A DNA stretch of 64,000 bases from Clavelina lepadiformis (lineage: Eukaryota; Chordata; Ascidiacea; Aplousobranchia; Clavelinidae): NCBI RefSeq assembly GCF_947623445.1, contig NC_135241.1, positions 20,152,501-20,216,500 on the forward strand. Direction: 5' to 3'. The notes beneath the pieces were generated by a model that saw only the letters and a list, made by a program, of their open reading frames with translations, was not told the DNA's origin and searched no databases. A program made the translations under genes and the position numbers. How positions within the stretch are numbered: position 1 is the first letter of the stretch; each line of letters begins with the position of its first letter. This document shows, in pieces, positions 24,701-34,748 of the stretch.

Positions 24701-27700
24701 CTACTCAAACTTTTTTGTTTGGTGTATCAGTACAAACTTTTTGCAACATGGTAAGTAACAATATGTTATTAGCAATGTAAAATTCGCACATAAACGTCAC
24801 ATTGACACGAAAATCAAACTCCATTGAAAACAAGAAGATGGCTATGTTAAAATAACGTGATTTGCGTCTTAGTTTATGGAACAAATTGGTAGGGAACTTT
24901 GTACCAGGAATCAATCACATGCATACTAGCACCAGTACACATACCACAATTTGAGTAGCGCCAACCTGAAATATAAGGTTGATATAATATATCAAATTTT
25001 GAAATAAAATAAGGACCTTCTCTTTTTTCTTCCTTATGGTCCTTTCCTTCAGCTTGAGCTTGTGGTTCGCCTTTGCCTCCATTTTCCTGGACGCTGCTTT
25101 CTGATTCTTCAGCTTTCTCAGAATCAACAATCGAATCAGCAGTGGAATCTTTGGGTTGTTCTTCTTCATCATTTTTATCAACAACAGCTGTTGGTTCTTC
25201 TTCCTGTGATGCTTCATCACCAGTGGGAGCACTTCCAAATCCTTCGTCTGGAGTTTCTAAAGAAAGATAAACATGTTACTGAACTATGACTACGTATTTT
25301 TGCCTATAAGCATAAATCATGTACCAGTACTGAAGATATGAACTATCAAAGCAATATTGTAGTGTACACAAAACAATGGTTGTACTCAAACCACCGTAAA
25401 CAGAGAAAAAGTCAGATACTATTAAAGGCAAACATAAAACAAAATGTATTACTGCACCAATAACTGCTGACTCCGGCTCATTTTGCACAGCAGGTTCTTC
25501 TTGGTGTGTTGGTTCGGTCTCCATTTGCTCTTCCTACATAGCAATCAGGTTAAAATGCTGTTATCATAAAAGGTTACATCCTCTTCCTAAAGTAACTCCA
25601 ACTCTAACTACATTATCGGGCAAAAAAATCAAAAAAAAACATATATACACGCTTTCTAACGAGTACAATTTGTATGTATACTTTCAGTTCTAACTTCTAA
25701 CATACCAATACCTGTTGCGATACAGATTTCGACTGAGCGATTTCAGATTCTGTATGTTCAGGTTCTTCTTCTTCCTTTGGTGGTTCCATCTCAGTAAGTT
25801 CAGAAATTTCTGGAGCTGCATTGATTGCTTCTGGTTCTTCAGCCACTTTCTCTGATTCTGTTTATCACATACGGTACAATTTTACAAGCTACCTTGTTTG
25901 AATAAATCCCAGAATACCCACAAACTAAGCAGACCTTGAGTGAAAGCAGCCGTTTCCTCTGGTTTTTCTTGAGTTATCTGTGCAAAACATATGCACTGTT
26001 TTTAGTCACACAGTTTTTGTCATAGGCAAAAAAACAAAATTAAGATCCCATTACTCCTACTTCTTCGGGTTGCTCTAGTTTCTCTTGCATGTTATCTTCT
26101 TCTGGTTGCTTTGGTTCTATTAAAATGGAAGCTTCATCTTCTGTTTGAGAATCATTTTCAGCAATAGTGCTTGCCTGATGAAATAAGAAATACTTGCCAC
26201 AAACGAGCAATTTTTGTAATTCCTACTGATAACTCCTCCTCCAAGAATATACAACAGACTGCTTCATTTTCGACTAATTTAAACTTTTTCAAATTGAATA
26301 TATGAACATATTTAAAACAGTTAGAGTAAACAATGTAGTCAAAGACTTTGACAAGTGAAAAAAAACACTACCCTAGCTACACTGCAACTGAGTCAGGTGT
26401 CAGCCTAACAAACAGGTGCTAACTGAGTTCACCTTAAGACTACAAACATGGAAAAAATACCACTGAAGCATGACAATTAATTAATGACATCATTAAATTG
26501 CACTGAGCCAACAAAAGACGAATTAGTTCAAGGAACCCAAGTTGAAAAGCACAGTAGAGTATAAAAATGTTTAGGTTTAAGAATTTGAATCTTGCAGGCA
26601 GATTCAGGTAAAATCCTTTATTTTTGAATACATGAAAGGTTGACATTGACTTTATGCTGATGAAATGGTTTCAAAAATGTTTTGTAATGTTTGATAAGTG
26701 AAAATAGGTTGATTTTGCAATCATTTATTAAACAGGTTTCTAGTCTGGGCAAAAATTCCTTTCTTGTTAGTTACTTTAATGAAAGTTATTATATTCGAAT
26801 TATCATAAGCTAATTTGTAATTACATTTGGCATAACCATACTGTTATTGAACAAATATGCAAAAATGCTACCCACATCAGGGTCTTCTTCGCTCATCATT
26901 GATTCCTCACCAGCGCCTTCTTCTTCACCTGTCAAAGATGCATAAATGTGAAAAGTTTTAATCAAGGACAGGACAAGTTGACTCCAAGTCCGATATATAT
27001 GGTCGTGTAGTAGATTTTTATTTTAGTTAGTTAGCTATATGAATATTAGTGTTTTTCCATAACAGAGACTCCAGTTGAGTATTGCCCAATGGCACATTTC
27101 ATGCCGCTTCAAACAAGAAAGTTTGGTAACATCCCAGATTTTGATAATACTTTAGTAAATTGTTAAAAATATGTAAAAAATGTTAAGTACTTTTTGAGAT
27201 ATGGGTCTCTGAACATGAGGTAGTGGCTTTTAGGGGTATTTACTATATTTCTCCTTCATATTTGACAAGCCATATCTCAGAAGTTCTTCATGCTATGACC
27301 TTGCTTCCTTAGACATAAAGTAAGAAATTATAGCACTTTTAAAAAATTAAATTTAAAATTTATATGATTATGATTTATAAGAATTTTATAAATCGCCTAA
27401 ATTCTTCGTAAATTCCAATTTTGGGATGTTTTTGTCATATTTAAAGCCTTATATAACCTATGATGATAATTTGAAGATTCTTAAAAGTTGTTTATCTGAT
27501 AGTCCAACAACTTTTCTTTAGATAGTATTTAAAACAGTTTGACAATTTTCCGTCACTTTGCCCACATTCAAACTCAAAAAACGCCATGTGGGTCATCGTG
27601 GATTTTTAAATTTTTATAGTCAATTAAAACTTCCATACATGTACTAATACATGCCACATTTGCCTCAAACTAATACTGATAAAAAAATGCTCGTTTCTTT

Positions 27701-29675
27701 GGGTTTTCTAAATGTGTTTATACTTTAATCGTAACACCTTAACATAGTTTTTACATTATTGCAATAATGTAAGATATCATATAGACTGCCTAGATCAGTT
27801 GTTCCCAACTTCGAGTTTGCAAACTGCTAGAGGTCCGTGAAAGTGGCGCAGTGGGTCCGCGAGTTAGCAAGTATATAATAATTTTGAAGTTGGAGTCTAT
27901 GAGAAAGGATTTTGATTTGAGAAAGGTTGGTGAACCACTGGCGTAGATGATGCCAGAAGGCAAGCCACAGATGAATCGAGACGGAATATTGTATTTACAC
28001 ACTGACATCATTCACGATATCTTATATTCTGTATTTAGAAACTAAATTTGAACGTTAGTTTTGTTATTGTAAATGCTTTACATTGTACTATTTCTGAACA
28101 CTGGGTCATAAATTGCTTTTATTATAATTGCTGTCTATTTTTCGATTGCTGTTTGAGGATAAACAGCTAATATTCTGTTTAAAGTTTGATTAGCACTTTG
28201 CTATGTTGCAACGAAACCAAATACATACATAACACACATTTGGTATAATCTGTAACAGTAATTGGAATTGTTGTAGTAGCAACAGTAAAAAATTTGCCAA
28301 TAAAAAGAATCTAACAACACTTAACTGTAGTAAACAAGATTAGCATTAGTTTTGATCAATTGAATTGTGTTACACTAAACGTGAAAGCAAACTTAACCAG
28401 CAAAACAAAAACGCTGTTTAAGCTTAAATAGTATAAATTTGACAAAAAGAACATGTATTTAGCTTGTATCGTGCGTGAAAATGAACTAATATCTGATGAA
28501 AACTAATACCGTTCAGGTAATACTAGTAGTTTATCCATTGCCTGTGTCAGTTTTAAAGTTGGGGCAACTACGAATTTTACTGGCCCAGGCCTAAACCAAA
28601 CCACAAGCTAAAGGAAAAGCAAAACTAGCATTCTTTAAAAGGCAAAATTCATCAAAAATTTCCATATTTCATGCGATCTGATATATTACTTAGTTAACTT
28701 CTCATTTACACAATCAAGCGTGTAACTGGCCTTGGGTATTGATAATAATTTAATGTTACATATGACAACACTATGCATAACGTCAAGTATATATTAGGCA
28801 ACACCCAACCAAGACCTCAAACTTACATTTGACTTGTCCCACCTCTGGCTTGTTCCTAAAATGTTTGAAAATCTATTGAAAAGTTGGTGTGTAACTTATC
28901 TTTAAAAGAAATGAATGCTAAATTGCTGCCAAAATTGTCCCGACAATGAAAAATATCTTTACATCTTGTTAGGAGTAGAGGTGCAGTGGAGGGGCACCAT
29001 CACACACTTTATACAAAGCTGTAGCAGTTATATCATTTAGAACGGATTTGAACAAGTATTTATGTTCATTGCTAATGACCATTTGTGGCAAATTTGGTAA
29101 AAATTAGCTGTTTTGTTGGCAAGGTTTTTAAATATTTGAAAGATAATTTTGAAAATCTTAAAAAATTGATTTTTTAAAGTTTCTTCTAAGATATTCTGAG
29201 AAATGGCTTGTCAAACATGAAAGAGAAATATAGTAAATTCACCCTAAATGCCACTACTTCATGTTCAAAGATCTATATCTCAAAAAGCACTCAAGATAAA
29301 GAGCAAAAAAACTCCAAAATTTATCTGGTTAACACATTCTCAACCAATTTCTAAAAATATACTAAAATCTGAGAGAGTGACCTAACAATTTACAAGTAAA
29401 TTGGCATAAACAGCACGAAATGACCCTAATACCCAGCAACAGATATCTATGTTGTTATATTTAACCTCTGTATACCCATTATAACCTGGTAGTTTGTGTA
29501 TATGTGGTCAAATTATCTACGTTTTTGCAGGTTTGATAGACTTACTTTCAATTGCCGACATCAGCAATGTCACAAGGTCAGCTTTTTTCAATCCTTTTGT
29601 AATTGGAATATTGCGAGCTTCAAGTTCAACCTTCAGTTCGGCAACTTTAAGTTTTTTGGGATTAAGTTTCCCCAT
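18772..29675 (-). CDS. HNRNPUL1: hnRNP U-like protein (SAP-SPRY-kinase-like-RGG), 967 aa, 23 exons
   Basis: Nuclear RNA/DNA-binding protein acting in pre-mRNA processing and DNA damage response in known relatives. Coding exons, minus strand: 29675-29546, 26928-26876, 26174-26061, 25977-25935, 25857-25712, 25533-25458, 25256-25017, 24331-24253, 24109-24022, 23857-23741, 23592-23380, 23293-23135, 23063-22947, 22852-22730, 22475-22359, 21033-20865, 20664-20521, 20278-20096, 19921-19862, 19730-19613, 19507-19399, 19241-19110, 18945-18772. They total 2904 bp and every junction keeps frame. Residues 1-43 form the SAP motif ([20 protein letters not shown]); about 44-290 are Glu-rich; about 310-490 are the SPRY domain ([38 protein letters not shown]). 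Walker A is GLPGSGKT at about 531-538; [17 protein letters not shown] follows. The tail has RGG, then Gln/Tyr repeats including a Q/A-rich run. Exon 10 ends in a GC donor. Orthology to HNRNPUL1 rather than HNRNPU or HNRNPUL2 is not settled. Confidence 0.95.
27188..27290 (+). repeat. dispersed repeat, inverted copy A in hnRNP U-like intron 1
   Basis: About 100 bp containing GAACATGAGGTAGTGGC and TTGACAAGCCATATCTCAG. It matches the reverse complement of 29196-29297 at roughly 85% by eye, about 1.9 kb away in the same intron. The family is not recognised. Confidence 0.7.
27796..27940. mobile_element. old hAT-type MITE, 145 bp
   Basis: Left end CAGTTGTTCCCAACTT, right end AGGTTGGTGAACCACTG, imperfect inverted repeats. 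The flanking octamers GCCTAGAT (27788-27795) and GCGTAGAT (27941-27948) differ at one base, as expected for a decayed duplication. The interior carries GGTCCGTGAAAG and GGGTCCGCGAG. It lies in intron 1 of the hnRNP U-like gene. Confidence 0.75.
29196..29297 (-). repeat. dispersed repeat, inverted copy B in hnRNP U-like intron 1
   Basis: Inverted partner of 27188-27290. The outer flanks of the two copies do not match, so these are two independent insertions or a decayed palindrome, not clean terminal repeats of one element. Confidence 0.7.
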
Positions 29676-29829
29676 TCTGCTTGTATTAACTTAAAAAGAT
29701 CTATAAAAATAAACCTATCTCAGAGATTATACATACAGCTTGTATATAACTAGTAATTTCCAAAGAAATATGAGCTACTTCAGTAAACGGCTTGCTAATT
29801 ATGCAATTGATATTTTCTTACTTCAATAT

Positions 29830-29837
29830 ATGGCGGC
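29830..29837 (+). promoter_or_regulatory. possible YY1-like core upstream of the hnRNP U-like start
   Basis: ATGGCGGC lies about 155 bp upstream of the start codon, in a small GC-richer patch (29830-29875) between the hnRNP U-like gene and the first tandem unit. YY1 cores are common in promoters of housekeeping genes of animals. The match is short and could be chance. Confidence 0.25.
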
Positions 29838-30059
29838 CAGTGAAGTAGTCACTTATTTTACCGGCCGCCGTTCACTGAATTATAAAAATATGAATACGGC
29901 AAACGACAATTAGGCTGATTGAAAGGTAAGCTAATTTTCAACTTAAACCTACTTCCTAATTTAGCCAAAGTGTAATTTAACCAAAAACTAATCCCCTCTG
30001 ACCCAAACTCTCACTTTTTAAGATTAAATTAGGCCTACATCAGAAATGATTTGGACAAC

Positions 30060-30150
30060 AAAATCAAATAGGCTATTAGCAAGATTTGGACCCGAGACCT
30101 CTACTATACCGTTAGTCCGTTACCAGTGATATCGGTACAAAGTGAAATTG
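30060..30150 (-). repeat. possible tRNA-derived SINE remnant in unit 1
   Basis: Read on the minus strand, CACTGGTAACGGACTAACGG followed by GTAGAGGTCTCGGGTCC resembles a D-arm and B-box region of a tRNA-derived element. Units 2-4 lack about 10 bp of it (near 38520, 46650 and 54730). The acceptor ends are not paired, so it is not a tRNA gene. Confidence 0.3.
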
Positions 30151-30170
30151 GTACAACTATAGGCCTAGGC

Positions 30171-30386
30171 CAGGGGTTCTTAAAGTATGGGTCGCGACCC
30201 AAACATGGGTCGCGGAGGGTCAGAAAATGGGTCGCGACATAGTGACATAGGTGGGTCGCGACATAGGTTAATATAATATAATATAGGTCTATAGGACATT
30301 AAAATGGGTCGCGACATAGGTTTGGGTCGTGAGGTGATCATGAAACTCAGATTTGGGTCGCGCTCAAAAAAGTTTAAGAACCGCTG
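30171..30386. mobile_element. hAT-type MITE, 216 bp, GGGTCGCGA-rich
   Basis: Left end CAGGGGTTCTTAAA and right end TTTAAGAACCGCTG form inverted repeats with one mismatch in the outer 14 bp. Flanking octamers GCCTAGGC and GCCTAGAC differ at one base. The interior repeats TGGGTCGCGAC several times. It is present only in unit 1. Confidence 0.82.
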
Positions 30387-31492
30387 GCCTAGACCTATAC
30401 ACCATTGCATTGCTTTCTTCCCTCGTTTCAATCAAATCATGAACCTGTCAGTAAAAATTTGAAGTTCTCCGAATTTTGGAATTGTGATTCAACAAAATTG
30501 GTAACGGATGCCAGTAAAATAGCCTAGGCTAGTCGATTCGTACATAAAATTAGAAACTGCTGAACTGTGCACATTACTACGTAATTGCGCACTTTAAGTT
30601 CATCCAAATATTTTTGTACGCCCGCACTTTTCATTTTTGGTTGCTTGGCGCACTCAAGATCCTGTTGAAAATGACCATATTCTGCAATCCTGCAAACAAT
30701 TTTCTGGTTGTCAAAATTTTATCATCTCATAGCCTATTGCCAAGACAAAACGCAAACGCCAATTCAGAATAACCAAAGCAAAGTTTGTTGTTTGTAAGCC
30801 CTTTCATATAGAATAAACCAAATAATGAGTGAACGCCATCACACGTAGCAAAAATCGTCCATTTATAAGTGTCCATACTGATGTCCAGCTTTTACCCGGT
30901 GCCGTAAATTTGTGTTTCTGCATTCCGCACGCCTAGCTGCATGATCCCTGATTACATTCTAATCTAAACACCGATACGTGGTACATCCTGAAAATTACTG
31001 TACTATAATTTCTAGTCTGGAGAGTGGCAAAGTAAATTTAAAATATCACCATAACGGGGAGGTATCAAAACCTTATTTTGGTTAAGGAAATCTTTCAACA
31101 TTCACTTTTACTCATTGTTAATTCCTATCTTTCGAAGTGAACAATCTTTGGCGTGACACAGGAAGGCCGCCTGTAGTAATAGTCGCAAAGCAGTCGCAGC
31201 CCATTCATGTGGAACAATCTATTTTCCCAAATCGAGTCATGAAAACTGTATTTTTCGCTAAGCTAAAGTAATGCATGATTTATGTTGGAAGTCATGTTGT
31301 TATCAATTTATAGTTATTTAAATTAGAGATAGATAAAGGCTGTATAACTATTAATTTTTCGCAGTGTCTTTCGTTTTTCGGTATAAAAACGAACGTAAGC
31401 CAAATCAAACCGTGATCAAACATTAGAAAGCAATATCAAGCTTGAAAAAGCAAACAAAAGCGGAAATATTTTATTAATATTACAGTAAAATT

Positions 31493-31565
31493 TGCCCCGA
31501 CCCGGGATTGAACCAGGGACCTTTAGATCTTCAGTCTAACGCTCTCCCAACTGAGCTATCGAGGC
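31493..31565 (-). tRNA. tRNA-Phe-GAA: tRNA-Phe (GAA), unit 1
   Basis: 73-nt cloverleaf with no intron. The acceptor stem GCCTCGA pairs with TCGGGGC (one G-U), the discriminator is A, the anticodon loop is CTGAAGA and the T-arm is CCTGGTTCAATCCCGGG. A and B boxes are intact. The downstream run TTTT (plus-strand 31487-31490) is a fitting RNA polymerase III terminator. It lies 6 nt after the tRNA-Ile gene on the same strand. Confidence 0.97.
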
Positions 31566-31571
31566 AGATCC

Positions 31572-31645
31572 TGGCCAGTACGGGGATCGAACCCGCGACA
31601 TTCGCGTTATTAGCACGACGCTCTAACCAACTGAGCTAACCGGCC
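31572..31645 (-). tRNA. tRNA-Ile-AAT: tRNA-Ile (AAU), unit 1
   Basis: 74-nt cloverleaf. The acceptor GGCCGGT pairs with ACTGGCC (one G-U), the anticodon loop is CTAATAA and the T-arm is GCGGGTTCGATCCCCGT. It precedes tRNA-Phe with a 6-nt spacer that has no T-run, so transcription should read through into tRNA-Phe. Confidence 0.97.
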
Positions 31646-32841
31646 ACGCGGCCTGCTACAATTTGCTTGCGTTCGTGTTCACTGGGCGTCATCTGTAGTC
31701 GAATTGGTCGAATGTTACACTGGTGATAATCTTTGTGGGGTTGTAGGTGCTTCACTTTATGAGCAATGTTGTTGAAATTGAAATCACAAATCTAAAGCGT
31801 ACTCAAATTGCAGTACAACAAGGTTGTTTATTTGTCTGTGATTTTTGAACGTTTTCAGTTCTTAGACAGCGGGATAAGCTACTATGTGTAGGTCTACTCC
31901 CACGAAAAAGTGGTGGCGGAGTTTAATCCAAATCTATCATTTAGTAATTTACGTTTACTTTATCTTCAAAGTTCTCCCTTTATAATTCATTTCAATCCAA
32001 CGCAGTGTATGTAAAATCTCCTGTTTGTCACGACAAGTTTACTTTTTACCTCGTCGGCTAAAGACAAATTAACAAATAAATCTACTGACCAACAAGGTAA
32101 ACAAAACAACATAAGAAAATAAGTTTCCTAACAAAAATAAGTTGTAAGAGGTTTTTAATGTTCATTTCTTTTGGATTGATTTCATGCTGGAGGGTTTGTA
32201 TTGTTGTGCTGTAGCTGTAGGTATCACGGCTGGCATTTTCGGAGCAAAGTGTTATTTTTTTAAGAGCAAGAACCACGGTCTGATTATTCCAAAACAAATA
32301 GACTTGAGTCAAGAAACTAGCAATCGTCACTTTGCTTGAGTACTTTATAAGCTATGCTATAACTTGTTTCAAAACGTTTGCAAATGCGTTCAAGTTTCTT
32401 GGCCTTATAGTGGCCAACTTAATTTTCAATGAATATTTTGTTCCTCTCCTTCAGGTAGTTTGGGGCGATACGACAAACAACAGCAATTAAATAACAAAAG
32501 GGTTATGATACGATACGCTTCAGTTACAACAGTGCAAATGTGCTCAACATTATAACTACGGCACGACATAAAAAATAGCCTATTACAAGTTCTGGTAGTT
32601 GTATAATTATAATTATAAGCTATATATCTATTTCGATTAATAAGATTTAAAGCAAAAATGACTCAAAGTGAATGACGATGTACGAAGGCTAACTATAGTG
32701 GTAATTTTTGTTGTACTGCTCAATACTTTGTTGTACTTCGTTGTCATTTGGAAAATATGCAGTGTGATTTACAATTTTACAAATAATAAATTCAGCTAAA
32801 CACTACTTCACATGAACACAGAACGTTTCACCAGTCTACTA

Positions 32842-32994
32842 CTAAATCTTTGTAGTTATTGTGGAAATCGCAGTTGTATTTGAACGTCTTACGGTAGACT
32901 TTTCGGCATGAGGCTTCTCAGAAGTGCAGCGACCACCAATAAACGGAAGGCGGTTGATAACGCCTCGCAAAAATAGTATTGTCTCCTTTCGCAT
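32842..32994 (-). CDS. short ORF of unknown function, 50 aa, paralogous to one at 38036-38200
   Basis: Starts MRKETILFLRGVINRLPF and later has RCTSEKPHAEKST and a Thr-rich end. A second short ORF in the same unit begins M(Q/R)KETRIFLGSVFTRLPF, and the two stay similar for about 25 residues although synonymous positions differ. That suggests coding constraint. The ACC|GTAAGA step inside it could be a splice donor, so this may be a first exon. The same ORF is present in the other units (about 41.1, 49.2 and 57.8 kb). Role unknown. Confidence 0.35.
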   Translation of the reverse strand: MRKETILFLRGVINRLPFIGGRCTSEKPHAEKSTVRRSNTTAISTITTKI

Positions 32995-33519
32995 TTTGCT
33001 GAAAAAACATGCTTATGAAAATAGCAAGGTGTTGATTGAAATGTTATAAGTTTAGTTTAAATTGCTTTTTACTACAAGCCTACATTTAGATGAAGTAATT
33101 ATTTTCCAGAAAAGCGGCATTCGTTCATTGACACAGAAAGTTAAATTAAAAGCGATACACAAACAGTTAAATTCCATTTGGCCCAATAGCCTTAAACAAG
33201 TGCTAGATTTATGGAGACCGGGGTAACCTACAGTGAATCACCAAACACAATAAACCAAATTGTCTAAAATAACATAAAAAAATCAATGAAAATTGGTGGT
33301 AATCGCTGTAACGTGGTGAATTAAAAGTTTTATTTCCATAGGATAAATGGTAGACGAGAAAGAAAAGACAGAAATAAACACTTCTTCCAAAACTTTACAT
33401 TTGATTATTTTCTATGTTTCTCTGATAAATAACCTTGTCTGTTTATTTCATTTCGTTATTTATTTTTGCTGCATCATGCAATGCGATGTGCATTGTTTCT
33501 TGTAAATAAAACTATTTAA

Positions 33520-33545
33520 TGTTTATTTATTTATTTATTTATTTA
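33520..33545. repeat. TTTA microsatellite that varies between units
   Basis: The (TTTA)n run after AATG is longest in unit 1 and shorter in units 2 and 3 by one repeat, and in unit 4 by one more (about 41655, 49785 and 58335). It lies in the spacer upstream of the tRNA pair. Confidence 0.85.
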
Positions 33546-33900
33546 CTAACGTCTTAACAATAATGCTCCCAAATATATACAGCTCACTGCTTATTCGCAA
33601 AACTAAAAATATCTTTCATTTTCAGACAACAATGACATCCAATACGCTGATTCCGAATTTGATTCACTACGTGTACTCGTGCCATATTCACTGTGTATCG
33701 GTGCCGGTCCACAGTGGATCAATTTTGTCGTCTTTTAAAGTAAAATATCTTAATAAACAAAATCGCTGATCTGAAATCTGTTTGCTATGATAATCCTCGA
33801 TCTGAGAAAGTGTTTTGCACGGCTTAAACTGGGCAACGGTTCCTCATCGCTCTTACCCCGATTACCGAGCTATGGTTTGGGGTTTGGGCAGGTCCGATTG

Positions 33901-34110
33901 TCAAATTTATTTTTTATTTGATTTTTTTTTCAATGGTATAGCCCGATTTTAGAGCTGATCACCAGGTCCACTGAACAGAAGCAAGTGTTGTCAATGCCTT
34001 TCCCGAGGTAATTACAACAGTAGCGCAACTGGGTACCGAACACAGAACACCATCCGCATTGTTGCGAAGCCAGCGCTCAAATCACTCGGCTACTGAGCCG
34101 AAGTTCTGTG
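33901..34110 (-). repeat. tRNA-derived SINE with A-rich tail, unit 1
   Basis: On the minus strand a Ser/Leu-type head is visible: an A-box region AGTAGCCGAGTG followed by AGCGCTGGC, then a B-box-like GTGTTCGGTACCC. About 150 bp later comes a tail of A with TCAAAT interruptions (33901-33930). Units 2 and 3 carry it at 42030-42239 and 50159-50368. Unit 4 lacks the body and about 350 bp beyond it. Confidence 0.65.
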
Positions 34111-34748
34111 ACGCAGTGGCCTCGATACGGTCCAAAAAGGTATTCTTAGCGCCCCCACATTCACAACACCTAAGCAGACCTCGCCTTAAGTACGCTGCCG
34201 CTTTATGTTGAGCATAATATGCTATTTATTTCTGGATTTTCTGAGCATGTATGCATGCTAGTTATATCGGGTCTGCCTCCTTTCAGAACCCGCAAGATAA
34301 AGCAATAGTAACGGAAATGATTTAAGCGAAACTAGCAGATGGCTCCATTTTCCTTATAAGTAGGCCTATACGACACTAATAACGTTTAACTTATGATTGG
34401 GTGATGAAAGTTATGAATACACCATGATAACATTTAAAGGAGATTAACGTTCAACCAAAGTATCTCGTCAAATACTGTAAACCAAAATTGAGGACAGTTC
34501 GACCGACCACGTATGATTTTTGCCGAAGCACCATAAACAGCTTAATAATCTATTATAGCCATAGAGCATAGGCTATAATAACAGACCACATTTAACAGTG
34601 ACCTGACTATTATAAGTTGAACGTATAATTTACCAAAATATGAATAAGAGCAAAATACTGCTTACAGCTGTATAACAGAACCCTTCCAATACGACTATTT
34701 ACAGTAATTAAATCTGCTGACAAGCAAAGAGTTGAAAGTAGATTTTAC

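Larger units (their letters stand above)
31646..34748. other. unit 1 spacer between the tRNA pair and the receptor
   Basis: Mostly AT-rich sequence. It holds a short ORF (32842-32994), a TTTA microsatellite (about 33520-33545) and a tRNA-derived SINE (33901-34110), listed separately. The minus-strand ORF at 32082-32330 is retained in four units but changes freely in unit 4, so I do not call it coding. Confidence 0.5.

Noticed and set aside
27188-29297. Foldback transposon bounded by the inverted repeats in intron 1
   Set aside because: Similarity is confined to about 100 bp, outer flanks do not pair and no target duplication was found.
32082-32330. Minus-strand 82-residue ORF repeated in each unit, considered as the receptor C-tail exon
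   Set aside because: The phase needed to join TM7 gives an early stop, and the would-be acceptor AG is lost in unit 4 although the receptor there is otherwise intact.
33563-33769. Plus-strand 68-residue ORF kept in all units
   Set aside because: Conservation is explained by recent duplication of the whole unit; the start codon is lost in unit 4 and no domain is seen.
34025-34110. Genuine tRNA-Ser or tRNA-Leu gene in the unit spacer
   Set aside because: It has an A-rich tail and a long non-tRNA body, and its stems are incomplete, as in a tRNA-derived SINE.
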